A DNA stretch of 64,000 nucleotides, taken from NCBI GenBank assembly GCA_024036415.1, contig JAMWET010006600.1, positions 123,501-187,500 on the forward strand, in the 5' to 3' direction. A program made the position numbers and the translations under genes. This DNA is from Prochilodus magdalenae. Its lineage: Eukaryota; Chordata; Actinopteri; Characiformes; Prochilodontidae. The notes beneath the pieces are model-generated. The model had not been told where the DNA came from. It saw only the letters and a list, made by a program, of their open reading frames with translations, and did no database searches. Shown piece by piece: positions 1-28,803 of this stretch; position 1 is the stretch's first letter, and the number at the start of each line of letters is the position of its first letter.

Positions 1-244
1 GCATAAAAATATTTTCTTTTCATTGAACATTCAGTAATGGCATATTTATTTAAGTGTTTGAACATGATTGTTCCTAATACTAAAACTTTGCTACTTACAT
101 TTTAAGTCTCTTTGCATTCAGAGTATGTAGAGTGTAATTAATAAGCTGGAGATGTTCTGTTTGTATAGTGTATATAATTACAGTTAATGCAATCATTTAT
201 GGTATGTAGGTTTTTCTATACCATACATTAGCCTATCTAGATTG

Positions 245-507
245 CATTGTCACTGTCCAAAGGAAAAACGTTTATCTCCTTTTTTGTTGATTTTTACTTT
301 TATGCATCATTTGATCACATGAGCTGACATTTACATTGTGTAAAAATTTCATGATGAATGGACCAACAGAAATGGCCCAAAAGCACTTGGGGGGGAAAAA
401 AGTCTGGTTCCATTGACTTGCATTATAATTAAATTAGGTTTTTGCCTTCTCCTGTAAAGCTGCGATTTAGAAGATGCATGTTTTTTGTTCTTTGGACAGC
501 AACAATA
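245..507 (-). mobile_element. Non-autonomous DNA element with about 18-bp TIRs, copy 1
   Basis: The ends are inverted: CATTGTCACTGTCCAAAG on the left, and CTTTGGACAGCAACAATA on the right, whose complement matches the left end closely. The interior is non-coding and about 260 bp long. A second copy at 12635-12894 lies in the opposite orientation, and a fragment lies near 21590. The class is not certain. This copy sits in the intron upstream of the first visible exon. Confidence 0.65.
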
Positions 508-677
508 AATATCTTTTCTATAACTAAGTTACATCAACTACAAAACACAATATGTATCGCTTTGTGATAAATACATTCTTCTAATGCAAGTAAAAGCTGT
601 GTAAAATGCATTCCTGAGTTTCCACTGTCAGCAGATTTTTACACTGTGTCTGAAACCCTTTGCCTCTGTTGTTTCAG

Positions 678-17505
<16,828 letters not shown>

Positions 17506-20500
17506 GTGCTACCAAGCTGGGGCTGCCAACACAGTGTCCTCTCGCGGCCGCATTAGGCAGGCAGGTAATGGGTGCACCGGGAGAGCCCCTCAAAAGTCTT
17601 CCAGAACCATCGGCCATAAACCGGAGCCACTCCCCTGCTTTCTAGAAGGAACAGAGAGAAGAGTTATCTCCCCATCAGTTTTATTGGTAACGGTTAGTGA
17701 TTTCAGGGGATTACATTGGAATCGTCTCCTTTCTCTGGAAAGGCTCTCGTATCCGTAACTTTTTGCCTTAGACGAGCGAGACCAAGGATTTCTGAAGACG
17801 GGGGGTGGGAAACTGGGCAGTTTTTTTTTTTTTTTTTCTTCTGTCTGTCTGTCTTTTCATTTTGTAAGCTCTTTTATAATTTACCTGTTTTACTTGAAGC
17901 CCCATTGAGTGCTTAAAAGAGGTCATCACAGTGTGCCAAATTTACCACTGTTCCTTTTTCCTTTTATTTATGCTCGTCTTTTTCATCATTGGAAGGGGGG
18001 AAAAAGGGATGCACTCTGGGTGAGACAATCTATCATAGTGAAAGCAGGTCACCTTTCTTTGCCTCGCACACCCTCTCCCGCGTCTCTCTATGGACACACG
18101 CCGCCTAAAAATACGAGCGGCCCATGTAGTCTCATCCGTCAGAGTGGCCTGAGACCAGCATGGACGAAACCTGAACATGTCAGCTCAAAGAGCCGTTTGG
18201 AACTGCAGGATCTTCGCTTGACACCATTGGAAGTGGTGAATGTAATGAAACAGGTTTAGTTTTTGCTTTTGAATGAATGTTCACTCCGTCTGTATACTGT
18301 AGACTAGTTAGCCACACTTCATGTTCTTCTTAATTAACATCAGCCACCGTGTGGTGCATCAGCTTGAAACATTAGTTTGACGTGCCATGCGGAAACCACA
18401 GGCACCCTTCAGCTTGGAAAGTTGTCCTTAGACTGGTCTTGGTTCAGTTAGCAGGGGTTTAAAGGCTAAAAGAGAGAAGAGCGTATGACTTGAGTCCTTT
18501 GTCAGGATTCAGATTAGCTTCCAATGATCTACTTTAAATATGACTTGACACTAAAAGGGTAGGCTTAGGTGATGGCGTTACCCAAGTTGAGAGATGGAAG
18601 GTCACTTTGCCTTGCTGTTCTGCATCTTGGTGTAATTATGCAACACACATCTGCATGGAGTCTGACATTCGAAGCTGTTTGCGTTCAGTTAGAACCGTGG
18701 CTCCATGTGCAGACACAAGCTGTATTCATTGTCTTTGGCTTTGCTGAATGTTTAAAACTGAAATGCTACTGAGAAAGTTCTTCCATATGAAGTGTATTTA
18801 GTGCTCCGGGACTGACTACCTACCTGCGCTTGGGGGGCATTCAGATGACACCTTTTTAATGTCCTTATAAAGAGCCCTATGGCGTATTGGGGGCGGCTTG
18901 TTCACTTGACGGGTATAGCTGTATGCAAAAGTTCAGTGGAACTTCATGTTTTTGTTGACTTTGTAAGTGAAAATAATGAACATCCTTTACCTTAAAAGCG
19001 TCTCAGAATTTACAATTTCTGTCTGCTTGCTGAATTGAAGATACTGAGGGTTCCATAACTTTTGTTTATCTTTTCGTTTAACATTTTATATTTGATGTTA
19101 TTTTTCCGTATCTTGGACTCAGCAAATATGTAGGAGTTTAGCACTAATATCAGCAGATAGTACCTGTAGAGGATGTGTGAACTTTTTCCATGTGCCCAGA
19201 CTTTGGCCTAAGACTGTTCCAGCGCACGACACAACAGCTAGAGCGGACTCCGAAGGCTGAGATGAGTGTTAAACATAAAAACCTGATGTTGCTGTTGTGC
19301 AAAAAACCTTGTACCTCCGTTTTTGTCAGGTTTTTTTATCTGGCATAATTAGAAAATTCCAGCGACCATCTGCATTGTTTTAGAAATTCTGCTAACTAAC
19401 ACAGTACATTAACTTCCGCTCAGAGTGAAGGTTTTTTACTTGACAGACGAAACCCAGCCTTTTCTCCATGTTGGATGAGTATTAACTGGTCAGCTGCAAA
19501 GACATGCTGCTTTTTCACGGATGGCTATCAGAATCTTTGAACTTCACTCCATGGTTTGAAAGCTTGAAGCTTGTCGTGCAGAGTGCCGTTCACACAGGGT
19601 GCGTACCTTCATAAACAACATTAAAAGAACACTTAAGAGAGTTTAAAAGGCTTTATCTGAATGCTCCCTTTAGTCAAAAATGCTAATGTGGCTAACTATG
19701 AATGAAAACGAGTAGCAATTAGGAAACAGTTGGTGTCTCAGTGGTGGCTACTTGCTTCTGTTCGTGCTTGGCACATTGGGTCAGGCTAGTGTGTTTCTGG
19801 GAGTTAGGAGGGTCTCATTAAAGGGTTTTATTTGTATATGGTGGGTGTTGAGGGTGGGCTTGTGTTCATTTATATTAATGCTTTTCTTTTCCCCCCTGAA
19901 ACAGATACATCTTTTCATGGTGCACCTTAATCACATGTATGTTAAATTTACCGTAATTATGATTGACGCTTATTTAGATTTGGTTTTATTTTATTTTAAT
20001 GGGGACATGTTAGCAACGATGGTTATTAATGCCAAAGAAAGCATCCGACATACTGAAACATTACATCATCTGTCTTCAAGGATGTCCATAGTTCCATAAC
20101 TGTTTGTCATATAACAGGATAGTTGGTGGCGAAAAAGAGCAAGTGTGTTATTCAGAGATGGGTTTTATTTTGCAGACTGACTTGGCTGTTTGTTAAAGCG
20201 ACAACTGAGAGTTGCTTTAGGGTTGGACGTAGACCCTGTAGTCTTCAGTGATTTTGTTTACACAAAAGCTAGTTATGGAGCGTTAGCCACTTTCCCGTGC
20301 CTGAACTCCAGTTTCATGATGGCTGCCAGGTGGGATTCCTGCCTCAAAGCCTCAGATATTAACAAGTTATGTGCCTATGTTTGAAATGAAGCAATCTTAA
20401 TTTAAGATTAATTGTATGCTAGTAAGAGAATTTCTCAGCAGTTATATTTTTAAAAGAGAACTATATGACTTGATTTGAAGCATCTTTTTATTTCCACGAA

Positions 20501-20690
20501 TGTCTTTTTTTTTTTTTTTTTTTTTTTCCAAAAGTTCATTTCTTTGGTTGACATTTATTTTTGAAATTGACATGGATTGAATGTATATAGCTGTGAATAA
20601 TAATGATGATAATTGCACATATAGGAAAAAAATCTTTCATATCAACTCGCCCCTAAATAAATATCAAAAGTGATTTAATATATTGTTCTT
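17506..20690 (+). other. Probable 3'UTR of the ZZEF1-like gene
   Basis: This stretch of about 3.2 kb after the stop codon has no recognised repeat apart from two T runs (17821-17837 and 20505-20527). That low repeat content contrasts with everything downstream. An AATAAA poly(A) signal lies at 20656-20661 and a second possible signal, ATTAAA, at 20774-20779. A TGTATATA at 20582-20589 matches the Pumilio response element. The exact cleavage site is not known. Confidence 0.6.
20656..20661 (+). promoter_or_regulatory. Candidate poly(A) signal AATAAA
   Basis: This canonical hexamer is followed within 40 nt by a T/GT-rich stretch (TTCTTGGTTGAC). A weaker ATTAAA 118 nt further on could serve as an alternative site. 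Confidence 0.5.
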
Positions 20691-21428
20691 GGTTGACACT
20701 TGACTCTTTGATTTTTGTATGCCATGGCACTTGGAAAAAAAAGATATTTGAGTTTATCTGTAATTCGTTTTTAATTAAAATGCTGTTATGATCCTCTGAT
20801 ATGCTTTGCTGTTGTGCTTTTCTAAACTAGAGAAGAATTATGTTCACTTAAATTTAGTTAAAGAAATATGCACAGTTGAAAAATTAGTTGTGAAATACAG
20901 GGGGTCCTGCAAGGTCTGGAATGTCTCTGAATGTCTCAAAATCTAAATTCTGGGGGTCCTTGATGACGATGTTATGATGACGTTATGCTGTCTGTTCAAT
21001 AGGGGTAAATTAGACGCTCAAATGTAAGTTTAAGGAAGGGTCATTGTTCAGCCGCTTCATGAACAATCATCAAGCCACAAGTCTATGGTATTCTAGAGAT
21101 GCAGCACTTATCTGCCTCTGGGAGGTGCTGTTGCAGATTGGTTCGGCCTGTTGGTTCCTCACAGTCCAGCAACTGTAACTACGCCCAGAGTGCCTCTGAG
21201 AAACTTTACAGCATGCAATATTTGTAAATCTGAGAAATTAGCTAGTATCCCACGGGACTGGTGGAAAGAGGGAACTGTTAGCCATACAAAAGAGGAAATG
21301 AGTAAGGGATCAGTCAAGGTCAAACTGAAAACAGCATTTTCAGAGTAGAACGATGGAGTCAACAGCACTATGGTGAGTGAGTTACAAGCCAGTCACTATT
21401 GGAAATCCATATTGTTTTGCATATATTA

Positions 21429-22299
21429 CAGTAATGTGCAAAAGTCAGAGGCCATCTTCCTTATGTGTGTATATGAATATATATGTATATGTGTATATAT
21501 ATGTATGATATACTACATTTAGTGTTAATGTTGGGAGACATCACATGATTTAGTATCAGTAGTATATTGGTATGTTGTTATTGTTCTGGAACTGAAGAAC
21601 AGTTTTGCTCTCTCCTGTATAAAGACCATTTAGAAGATGCTTGTTTTTCTTTGAACAGCAATATCAAGTCCAGTCAATTACAGCTGTGCCCATCCCCCCT
21701 TATGGTAATAAGAGCCCACTCTGGATGGCGTATTATCAAACTGATGTATAGAGAAAATAGGATGTTGGTACATCAGCAGCTGGGCAAGACCTAGCACTTC
21801 CACTCTTCTTTCTGATCTGCAAACATCCGCAAGTGTTTCTGTCCATCCTTCCACCGTGAGAAGACAACTCCAACACTTCGGGACTGAAAGGATGTGTAGC
21901 TGTTAAGAAGCCGTAAAAAAACTTATGAACCAAAACTGGACATCTGAGAAGGACGATTTGGCCTGCTGAGTCGATTGTTGTGTTTGGGATTAATTGCACT
22001 TTGAGAAAAAGAATACGCAGCTGATTTTAATATTTTTAATGTGAATTTTCACTGGAACAAATATTCTCGCAGAGTGCTATAAACAACAGAAGAGCAAGGC
22101 TTCTGAAAAGAATGGATGCTCTATTAGAGACAAAAAGTGGACATCAAATTTTGAATTTAGTTGCTAATAATTCTGTATGGCGTTTGGTTAAACATGCTTT
22201 CTGCTTTTATCCTGACACCGAACATCAGTAGCTTATATTTAATGGCCATTTTGCCTGGAATTCCAGTAAATAACGTGTGGTCTGTGACTTTCACACAGT
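21429..22299 (+). mobile_element. Degenerate Tc1-like transposon, related copy
   Basis: It starts TACAGTAATGTGCAAAAGTC and ends GACTTTCACACAGT, a matching inverted end. Near 21825 a frame reads VSVHPSTVRRQL, then GLKGCVAVKK after one frameshift, the Tc1 HTH signature. The copy is 871 bp, with no intact reading frame. A fragment of another repeat lies inside it (21585-21664). Confidence 0.6.
21585..21664 (-). mobile_element. Same TIR element, terminal fragment
   Basis: Only the right-hand part is kept: CTCTCCTGTATAAAGACC, TTAGAAGATGCTTG and TTTGAACAGCAATATC, parallel to positions 445-507. It lies inside the degenerate Tc1-like element at 21429-22299. Confidence 0.45.
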
Positions 22300-23015
22300 G
22301 GGGTCCTGATTTGATGCTGTTAAAACTGTTTGTTGTATTTATTTGTTTTATGGTTTATTTGTTGTTGAGTTTTTCGTAAGTACCATCTATGAAAGCAACT
22401 ATTGTTGTCAATCCAAAAGTCCTTTAGCTTTTCCCAAAGATGACCTTCACCAGCAGCTTCTACCTTCTTTTCTCCTATATGTCTCACCAGTATGTGTGTT
22501 CAGACTAAGCAAACACACAATTCCACCCTCTATCCCAACACCTCAAATGCAATGCAAATACTCCTCCTCTGTGGCAACGTTTTCTGCCCTCCTAGAAGGT
22601 AAACCATCTGCTCCGTCCTGCTACCATTGGCTCTATAGGATAACACGCCACTCCTCTGGAGACATGTTTTTAACTCCTTTCTTTGTTTTTGGAGGAGATG
22701 CATTTCCTCCGTCACCTGAATGAATGTTGGTCTCTACCTTTAGCTGGTCCAACGTCTTTTTGTTGCACACGTAGGCATGGTATATCTGTGATGAGCCATG
22801 CCATTTTGAGTGCAATCGTCACTCCATAGGCTGATGTGAAAGCTCCTGGTTGTGCTCCTGAGTTGATCACTAAAATGTCCATTAATCCAGTCATTCCAAA
22901 TGTCTGCATAATTCAGTCCAAACAGACATAAAGACATACTAACTCGAATTCCTTTACAGTGGTGTGGTGGTGTTGGAAACTAGGGATTACCATGTCTACA
23001 ATGCGATTATAACCA
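22300..23015. other. No gene seen
   Basis: Several short overlapping minus-strand frames occur between 22530 and 22937, but none resembles a known family and no promoter or splice signals support them. They may be relics of an older repeat into which the 23-kb Tc1-like element inserted. Confidence 0.4.
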
Positions 23016-23019
23016 TATG

Positions 23020-23723
23020 TGTGGCTGGGCATTGTTGTGCACCAGGAGGAACCCAGGACCCACTGCACCAGCGTAGGGTCTGACAGCGGGTCCAAGGATT
23101 TCATCCTGATACCTAATACCAGTCACAGTGCCGTTGTCTAGCCTGTAGAGGTTTGTGCGTCCTTCCAGGGATATGCCTCCCCAGACCATCACTGACCCAC
23201 CACCAAACCAGTCATGCTGAATGATGTTGCAGGCGGCACAACGTTCTCCACAGTGTCTCCAGAGTCTGTCACGTCTGTCCCATGTGCTCAGGTAAAACCT
23301 GCTCTCATCTGTGAAAAGCACAAGGCGCCTGTGGCGGATCTGCCAATTCTGGTGTTCTGTGGCAAAAGCCAATCGAGCTCTACGGTGCTGGCCAGTGAGC
23401 ACAGGGCCCACTACAGGACGTCGGGCCCTCAGGCCGCCCTCATGAGGCCTGTTTCTGATTGTTTGGTCAGACACATTCACAGCAGTAGGGCTCTGGCAGT
23501 GCTCATCTTGTTCCTCCTAGCACAAAGGAGCAGATACCGGTCCTGCTGAGGGGTTAAGGACCTTCTACAGTCTGTAACTGCCTGTCTCCTGGAATCTCCA
23601 CCGTACTCTGAAGACTGTGCTGGGAGACACAGCAAACCTTGTGGCAATGGCACCTATTGATGCGCCATCCTTCAGTAGTTGGACTACCTGTGCAACCTCT
23701 GTAGGGTCCAGGTACCGCACCAT
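23020..23723 (-). pseudogene. Tc1-like transposase, 3'-truncated and frameshifted
   Basis: On the minus strand the protein starts MVRYLDPTEVAQVVQLLKDG (ATG at 23723) with an N-terminal HTH (IGAIATRFAVSPSTVFRVRW). After a break around 23500-23570 a second frame continues with the second HTH (VNVSDQTIRNR type), VLFTDESRFYL containing a catalytic Asp of the DDE triad, and FGGGSVMVWGG. It stops at VHNNAQPH, just where the second catalytic Asp (HDNARPH in relatives) has become Asn. The last third, with the third acidic residue, is missing. It is therefore not functional, but clearly younger than the other relics here. Confidence 0.85.
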
Positions 23724-24017
23724 GGTACTAGTAGTGACGCTGACCCAAGTCAAATACAAAGCTAGTGAAAGATCAGTGGGAAAAGATGAGGGGGGACAAA
23801 ATGTCAAAACCTCGTCCTTTTAAACCATTCCTGTTTTGGGGGGTGTCTCATTGTTGATCCTCTACTGCACCTGTTGTTAATTTCATTAACACCAAAGCAG
23901 CTGAAACTGATTAACGGCCCACCCTGCTACTTAACTGACCAGATCAATATCCCTGAAGTTGAACTGAGTTGCTGCTATACTCTGATTAAAAAGTGTTCCC
24001 TTTATTTTTTTGAGCAG
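23020..24017 (-). mobile_element. Tc1-like transposon carrying the transposase above
   Basis: The 5' end (right side) is intact: read on the minus strand it begins CTGCTCAAAAAAATAAAGGG next to a TA at 24018-24019. About 290 bp of leader precede the transposase start. The 3' end and its TIR are missing; similarity stops near 23020. A TG/TA microsatellite abuts the right end. Confidence 0.8.
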
Positions 24018-24189
24018 TATGTGTGTGTGTGTGTATATATATATATATACACTATACAACAATATATATATTTATTTTCACACTGTGTTGTAAAGTGATA
24101 GTAACTCCTGTACATGGCGCTGCATGAAGATGATTGAGCTAGAAGTGCCTGTGGCGTGTTTGTGATGGGATTCACAGAGAAGAAGTGCT

Positions 24190-24450
24190 ACAGTGTCTCG
24201 TTCCATGTGTGGAAAATGGGTTGCAAAGCAGATGCTAATGATTGGCTAAAAGGAGTGATTGAGCGGTTTGGTGTGCCAAAGCCTGTAGTGTAAGGGAAGT
24301 AGTTGAATCGGCAAGTATATGGAAGGGTACAGTAATACGGGTCTACCAGTAAAAATTCCAGTCTACAGGAAACTCCCCTCAGGATTGTGCAGGGAAGGCG
24401 TCCACCCCATCTGGACCAACTGTGCAGGTCTTTGATGTAAGAGTGTCTGA
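24190..24450 (+). repeat. Diverged repeat J, copy 1 (inverted partner at 31735-31940)
   Basis: Blocks such as ATGTGTGGAAAATGGGTTGC, AAAGCAGATGCTAA and TGCCAAAGCC recur in reverse complement near 31735-31940. A conceptual frame reads WKMGCKADANDWLKG. The peptide is shared by both copies, so the repeat may derive from a coding element, possibly a transposase N-terminus. I cannot name the family. Confidence 0.55.
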
Positions 24451-24998
24451 ACATGGATGTGGCCTACATCCAGAAACATGCCAATCAAATCACAGCTCTT
24501 ATTCATGGCCTGGAGGTATGAATAATGTGTTATTAGGTACGTTTCAGTCACAGGTGAACTTGTTTTGTCAAAACTCTCTGCCTTGGTTAGATGTTCAATA
24601 AAATATTTTAGGTTTACATTTTCTCATAACATTTGTAACTTATGCAAGCATAGGCCTGCTTCTAGAAAAGCAGGCACGCTGTGCGGAATGTAAACAAAAA
24701 CTACCCAATTAACTGCAAATCATTTCAACTTTATAGCACATGTCAAACACATCAGTGTTGTTAAAAGAAGGGGTGATGAGCACAGTGGTAAACATAAACC
24801 TGTCCCTACTTTTTTAAAACATGTTGCTGACATCAAAATCAAAACGAGCACATATATTTCATAACACACCAATTAAATTTTTCTGTTTCAATATTTGCTA
24901 TATTTACGATATTTTCAAAAGAATATATTAATCTTGAGTTAGAAGTGTATGAGGTGGTGGGATTATGCTCTTAGCCCTATAGCCTGTGAGTATTTTCA

Positions 24999-26460
24999 AT
25001 AACACTTTACTGAGCGTTGACTTACATGAAGAATACATTAGCCAGGGTTAAAATGTTTAGCCAATGTTAGTTGAGGTTTGTAACCATCGTATTACTTATT
25101 ATAAACCTGTTATGAACATGCTAACTAATGCATTGCAGAATGTTAACTAATGCATTACCGCATGTTAACTAATGCGTTACCGCATGTTAACTAATGCATT
25201 ACTGCATGTTAACTAATGCTTGCCGCATGTTTACTAATGCATTACCGCATGTTTACTAATGCTTGCAGCATTTTACTAATGCATTACCGCATGTTAACTA
25301 ATGCTTGCAGCATGTTAACTAATGCATTGCCGCATGTTAACTAATGCATTACCGCATGTTAACTAATGCATTGCCGCATGTTAACTAATGCATTATCGCA
25401 TGTTAACTAATGCATTGCCGCATGTTAACTAATGCATTACCGCATGTTAACTAATGCATTACTGCATGTTTACTAATGCTTGCAGCATTTTACTAATGCA
25501 TTACCGCATGTTAACTAATGCTTGCAGCATGTTAACTAATGCATTGCCGCATGTTAACTAATGCATTACCGCATGTTAACTAATGCATTACCACATGTTA
25601 ACTAATGCATTATCGCATGTTAACTAATGCATTGCCGCATGTTAACTAATGCATTACTGCATGTTAACTAATGCATTACTACATGTTAACTAATGCATTG
25701 CCGCATGCTAACTAATGCATTGCCGCATGTTAACTAATGCTTGCAGCATGTTAACTAATGCATTACCGCATGTTAACTAATGCATTACCGCATGTTAACT
25801 AATGCATTACCGCATGTTAACTAATGCATTGCCGCATGTTAACTAATGCATTACCGCATGTTAACTAATGCATTACTGCATGTTAACTAATGCATTACTG
25901 CATGTTAACTAATGCATTACCGCATGTTAACTAATGCATTACCGCATGTTAACTAATGCATTACCGCATGTTAACTAATGCATTACCACATGTTAACTAA
26001 TGCATTATGGTATGTTAACTAATGCGTTACCACATGCTAACTAATGCATTACGGTATGTTAACTAATGCGTTATCACATGCTAACTAATGCATTACCGCA
26101 TGTTAACTTATGCGTTACCGCATGTTAACTAATGCATTACCGCATGTTAACTAATGCTTGCTGCATGTTAACTAATGCATTACTGCATGTTAACTAATGC
26201 ATTACGGCATGTTAACTTATGCGTTACCACATGTTAACTAATTCGTTACCGCATGTTAACTAATGCGTTACCGCATGTTAACTAATTCGTTACTGCATGT
26301 TTACTAATGCGTTACCGCATGTTAACTAATGCGTTACCGCATGTTAACTAATTCGTTACTGCATGTTTACTAATGCGTTACCGCATGTTTACTAATGAGT
26401 TACCGCATGTTAAGTAATGCAGTACTGCATGTTAGTTAGTTGATAATGTAAAGTGTAACC
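24999..26460. mobile_element. Putative non-autonomous DNA element enclosing a 22-bp satellite
   Basis: The left end AATAACACTTTAC and the right end GTAAAGTGTAACC are inverted repeats (12 bp, one mismatch in the outer bases). Between them lie about 110 bp of left arm, the 22-bp tandem array and a short right arm. Similar ends are widespread in fish non-autonomous elements. No coding sequence is present, and target duplications could not be defined. Confidence 0.5.
25118..26436. repeat. 22-bp minisatellite, about 60 units
   Basis: The unit is built from GCATGTTAACTAATGCATTAC plus C. Each unit holds two palindromes, GTTAAC and TAATGCATTA. Variants include a shorter unit (TGCTTGCAGC), GCGTTACCGC units, and TTCGTTACTGC units gathered near the right end. 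The array is about 1.3 kb. Confidence 0.93.
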
Positions 26461-26461
26461 C

Positions 26462-27650
26462 TGTTTTCCTTATCATCACCTTGAGGCTTGTTAAGTAAAT
26501 GCTTATGTTTTTGTTTGTTAATTTTTTAGATAAATTAATCCTAATTTTGAAAATCAGTTCCTGATTGGACAGTTTTCTGCTGTGTTTCATTCTAAACAAT
26601 AACAGAGTATTTTGAAAAGCTGCAGTTTAAATACAAGCATTTAAACACTAGCCGGCTCTGAGGATTCCCCTCCAATGGTTAGTGGCGTTTCTGCTTTCTA
26701 ATGGTGACTCTCCTTCTCTTTGTCCTTTCCTCCCTCTAGCCATTCATGCATGGAGAGTGAATGGGGGGCGTGTTATGGTCCCGCTTATCGCTGCTGCCAC
26801 TGATCATTTGGAGTGATAATAAAATCGGAGGAAGAAACAGCGTATAAGATGCTGATGATTCAGTGCACTCGAGCAGCCCCCTCATCTCTGACTCAGTCAG
26901 CCTCCCTCTCTCTGTCCTCCTCGCTCACTCTGACCATCTCTCTCTCACTCTCGCTCACTCCCTGTGCTGTAGGCACCATGTGAAGGAACCCACAGCTGAG
27001 ACTGCAGAGTGGGATGATGATGATGATGATGGTGGTGAAGATGTCATCAGAAGGGGACGTGTGCTGGTGGGTTATATGAATTATAAATAACCAGTGACAC
27101 TATGACGGTGTTCACGGCACCCACTCCTCTCAAATATCACCCGGGAAAAGGAGGAGGAGTGCTAATGCCGGAACTTCAGAGCTGATTCAGTGCAGCGTGA
27201 TTCGGCCTTCAGGATTAGTCCTTCTCTTCTGCCCGTTAATCTCCGACGGTTGTCCTTGATGGCCGTTTGGTGGACTAAGCAGTCTTGCTGAGTTGATTTG
27301 TTAAACTTTGAATCAGCATCTATTGTCCGTATAATGTTGCTGAGTACACAGTAAAGTGAGGCTTCAGCGTTAGTTATCAGGTACACTTCTGTAGGTCAAA
27401 ATGTCCCATCACAGCTCTTCAAAATCATGGAGTCAACGTCTTTTGAAATGTTTCATTTCTACAGTGACCTTTCAGATCAATGGGAATTCAACTGTGTTTT
27501 CACTTCACCCAGCATTCTTACAAAGAAATTCATAAAACACGTTTTAAGCTACACAAACTGAACACGAGTATATTATACATGTCGTCTGATGCCTGATTTT
27601 GTTTTACTAAATATCTGAAATTCATTTTTGAAATCCAGTCATTGTGGAGA
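26462..27650. other. No gene seen; CT-rich patch
   Basis: The region holds a pyrimidine-rich patch (26880-26970), a small (GATGAT)n run near 27015 and otherwise unique-looking sequence. Unlike most of the distal window, no transposon signature is visible from 26640 to 27400, so a conserved non-coding element here is possible. Confidence 0.4.
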
Positions 27651-27654
27651 GATA

Positions 27655-28184
27655 CAGGGGTTGGACAATGAAACTGAAACACCTGTCATTTTAGTGTGGG
27701 AGGTCTCATGGCTAAATTGGACCAGCCTGGTGGCCAATCTTCATTAATTGCACATTGCACCAGTAAGAGCAGAGTGTGAAGGTTCAGTTAGCAGGTAAGA
27801 GCACAGTTCTGCTCAAAATACTGCAATGCACACAACATTATGGGAGACATACCAGAGTTCAAAAGAGGACAAACTGTTGGTGCACGTCTTGCTGGCGCAT
27901 CTGTGACCAAGACAGCAAGTCTTTGTGATGTATCAAGAGCCACGGTATCCAGGGTAATGTCAGCATACCACCAAGAAGGACGAACCCCATCCAGCATCAC
28001 GTAGTGACCTGGCCACTATCCTGCAAGAAGAATGGCTTAAAATCCCTCTGACCACTGTGCAGGACGCAGTATATGTCATTCCCAAGACGAACTGACGCTG
28101 TATTGGCTGCAAAAGGCCCTACACCATACTAATAAATGATTGTGGTCTAAAACCAGGTGTTTCAGTTTCATTGTCCAACCACTG
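27655..28184 (+). mobile_element. Tc1-like deletion derivative, family A copy 1
   Basis: It begins CAGGGGTTGGACAATGAAAC and ends with the inverted repeat (GTCCAACCACTG), flanked on both sides by TA. It is 530 bp. An N-terminal HTH remnant and a C-terminal transposase remnant are joined by an internal deletion of the catalytic core. Confidence 0.85.
27840..28004 (+). pseudogene. Transposase N-terminal remnant in family A copy 1
   Basis: The frame opens at ATG 27840 with GDIPEFKRGQTVGARLAG, then KTASLCDVSRATVSRV, a paired-like HTH of Tc1 transposases. It runs into a stop after 54 codons at the deletion joint. Beyond it, in another frame, EEWLKIPLTTVQ matches the transposase C-terminal end. The DDE core is absent, so it cannot catalyse transposition. 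Confidence 0.75.
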
Positions 28185-28243
28185 TACATGCTTGGTTGTT
28201 GTAAGTACAGGACTTATATTTCATACACTCAACATCAATAGAA

Positions 28244-28385
28244 TAGCTGCACCCTGTAAGTGTGGGATTGCAGGGCTGTTGGGAAGGAAGATAAAGGTTA
28301 TCAGGAACAATAAATGATGATACATTTAGACTGACATGGACAATTTTTATTGAGCTACACATACAGAAGTAGTTTCTCCCTGTAT
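28244..28385 (+). mobile_element. Tc1-like family B, solitary end
   Basis: It contains AGCTGCACCCTG, GTGTGGGATTGCAG, TGTTGGGAAGGAAG and TTATTGAGCTACACATAC, the same order as the left end of the copy at 29267-30038. Nothing from the rest of the element follows. Confidence 0.6.
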
Positions 28386-28692
28386 GATGTAGTATGGTTC
28401 CTTATGCAACATACATATAAAGTATAGAGAGAAACAGATGAAGTTCAGTCTGCTGTTGTGAAACGATGAAATGGAAAGTGAGTGTATATGTCCATTTTTG
28501 ACTCACCTTTACCTTCTTCATGTGCACCTTTTGGTGTAAAGCTGATGTCGCTTTAGTTATGCCAATGGAAATGACAATCTACACATCTTTCTACTAAAAT
28601 CTCTTTAATATGTATTTTATATTAATATTTATGAAGTGATTATATTCTGATGAAATCGGGGTTCACTAATTACTTTTCAATCTTATATGCAG

Positions 28693-28803
28693 GACAGAAA
28701 CCCAAATACCAGAAAGCCATACCGCAAATGGTTCCAGATCCTACGGATGCAGTGTGAGAGATTACGGCACAATGCGGTGACGCTGCTGGCAGGGTGCCAC
28801 CAG
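28693..28803 (+). other. Exon-like open segment of unknown origin
   Basis: A TATATGCAG acceptor-like sequence precedes 37 open codons (frame at 28693, DRNPNTRKPYRKW to LLAGCHQ) that end in CAG followed by GTCAAT. The composition resembles coding sequence, but I recognise no family and see no partner exon. It may equally be an old repeat. Confidence 0.2.

Noticed and set aside
22530..22937. Cluster of short minus-strand ORFs as a small gene
   Set aside because: They are overlapping frames of 60-65 codons without family similarity, start context or splice signals.
25118..26436. Regular array that might suggest a CRISPR locus
   Set aside because: The units are contiguous with no unique spacers, no cas genes are present, and the context is a vertebrate genome.
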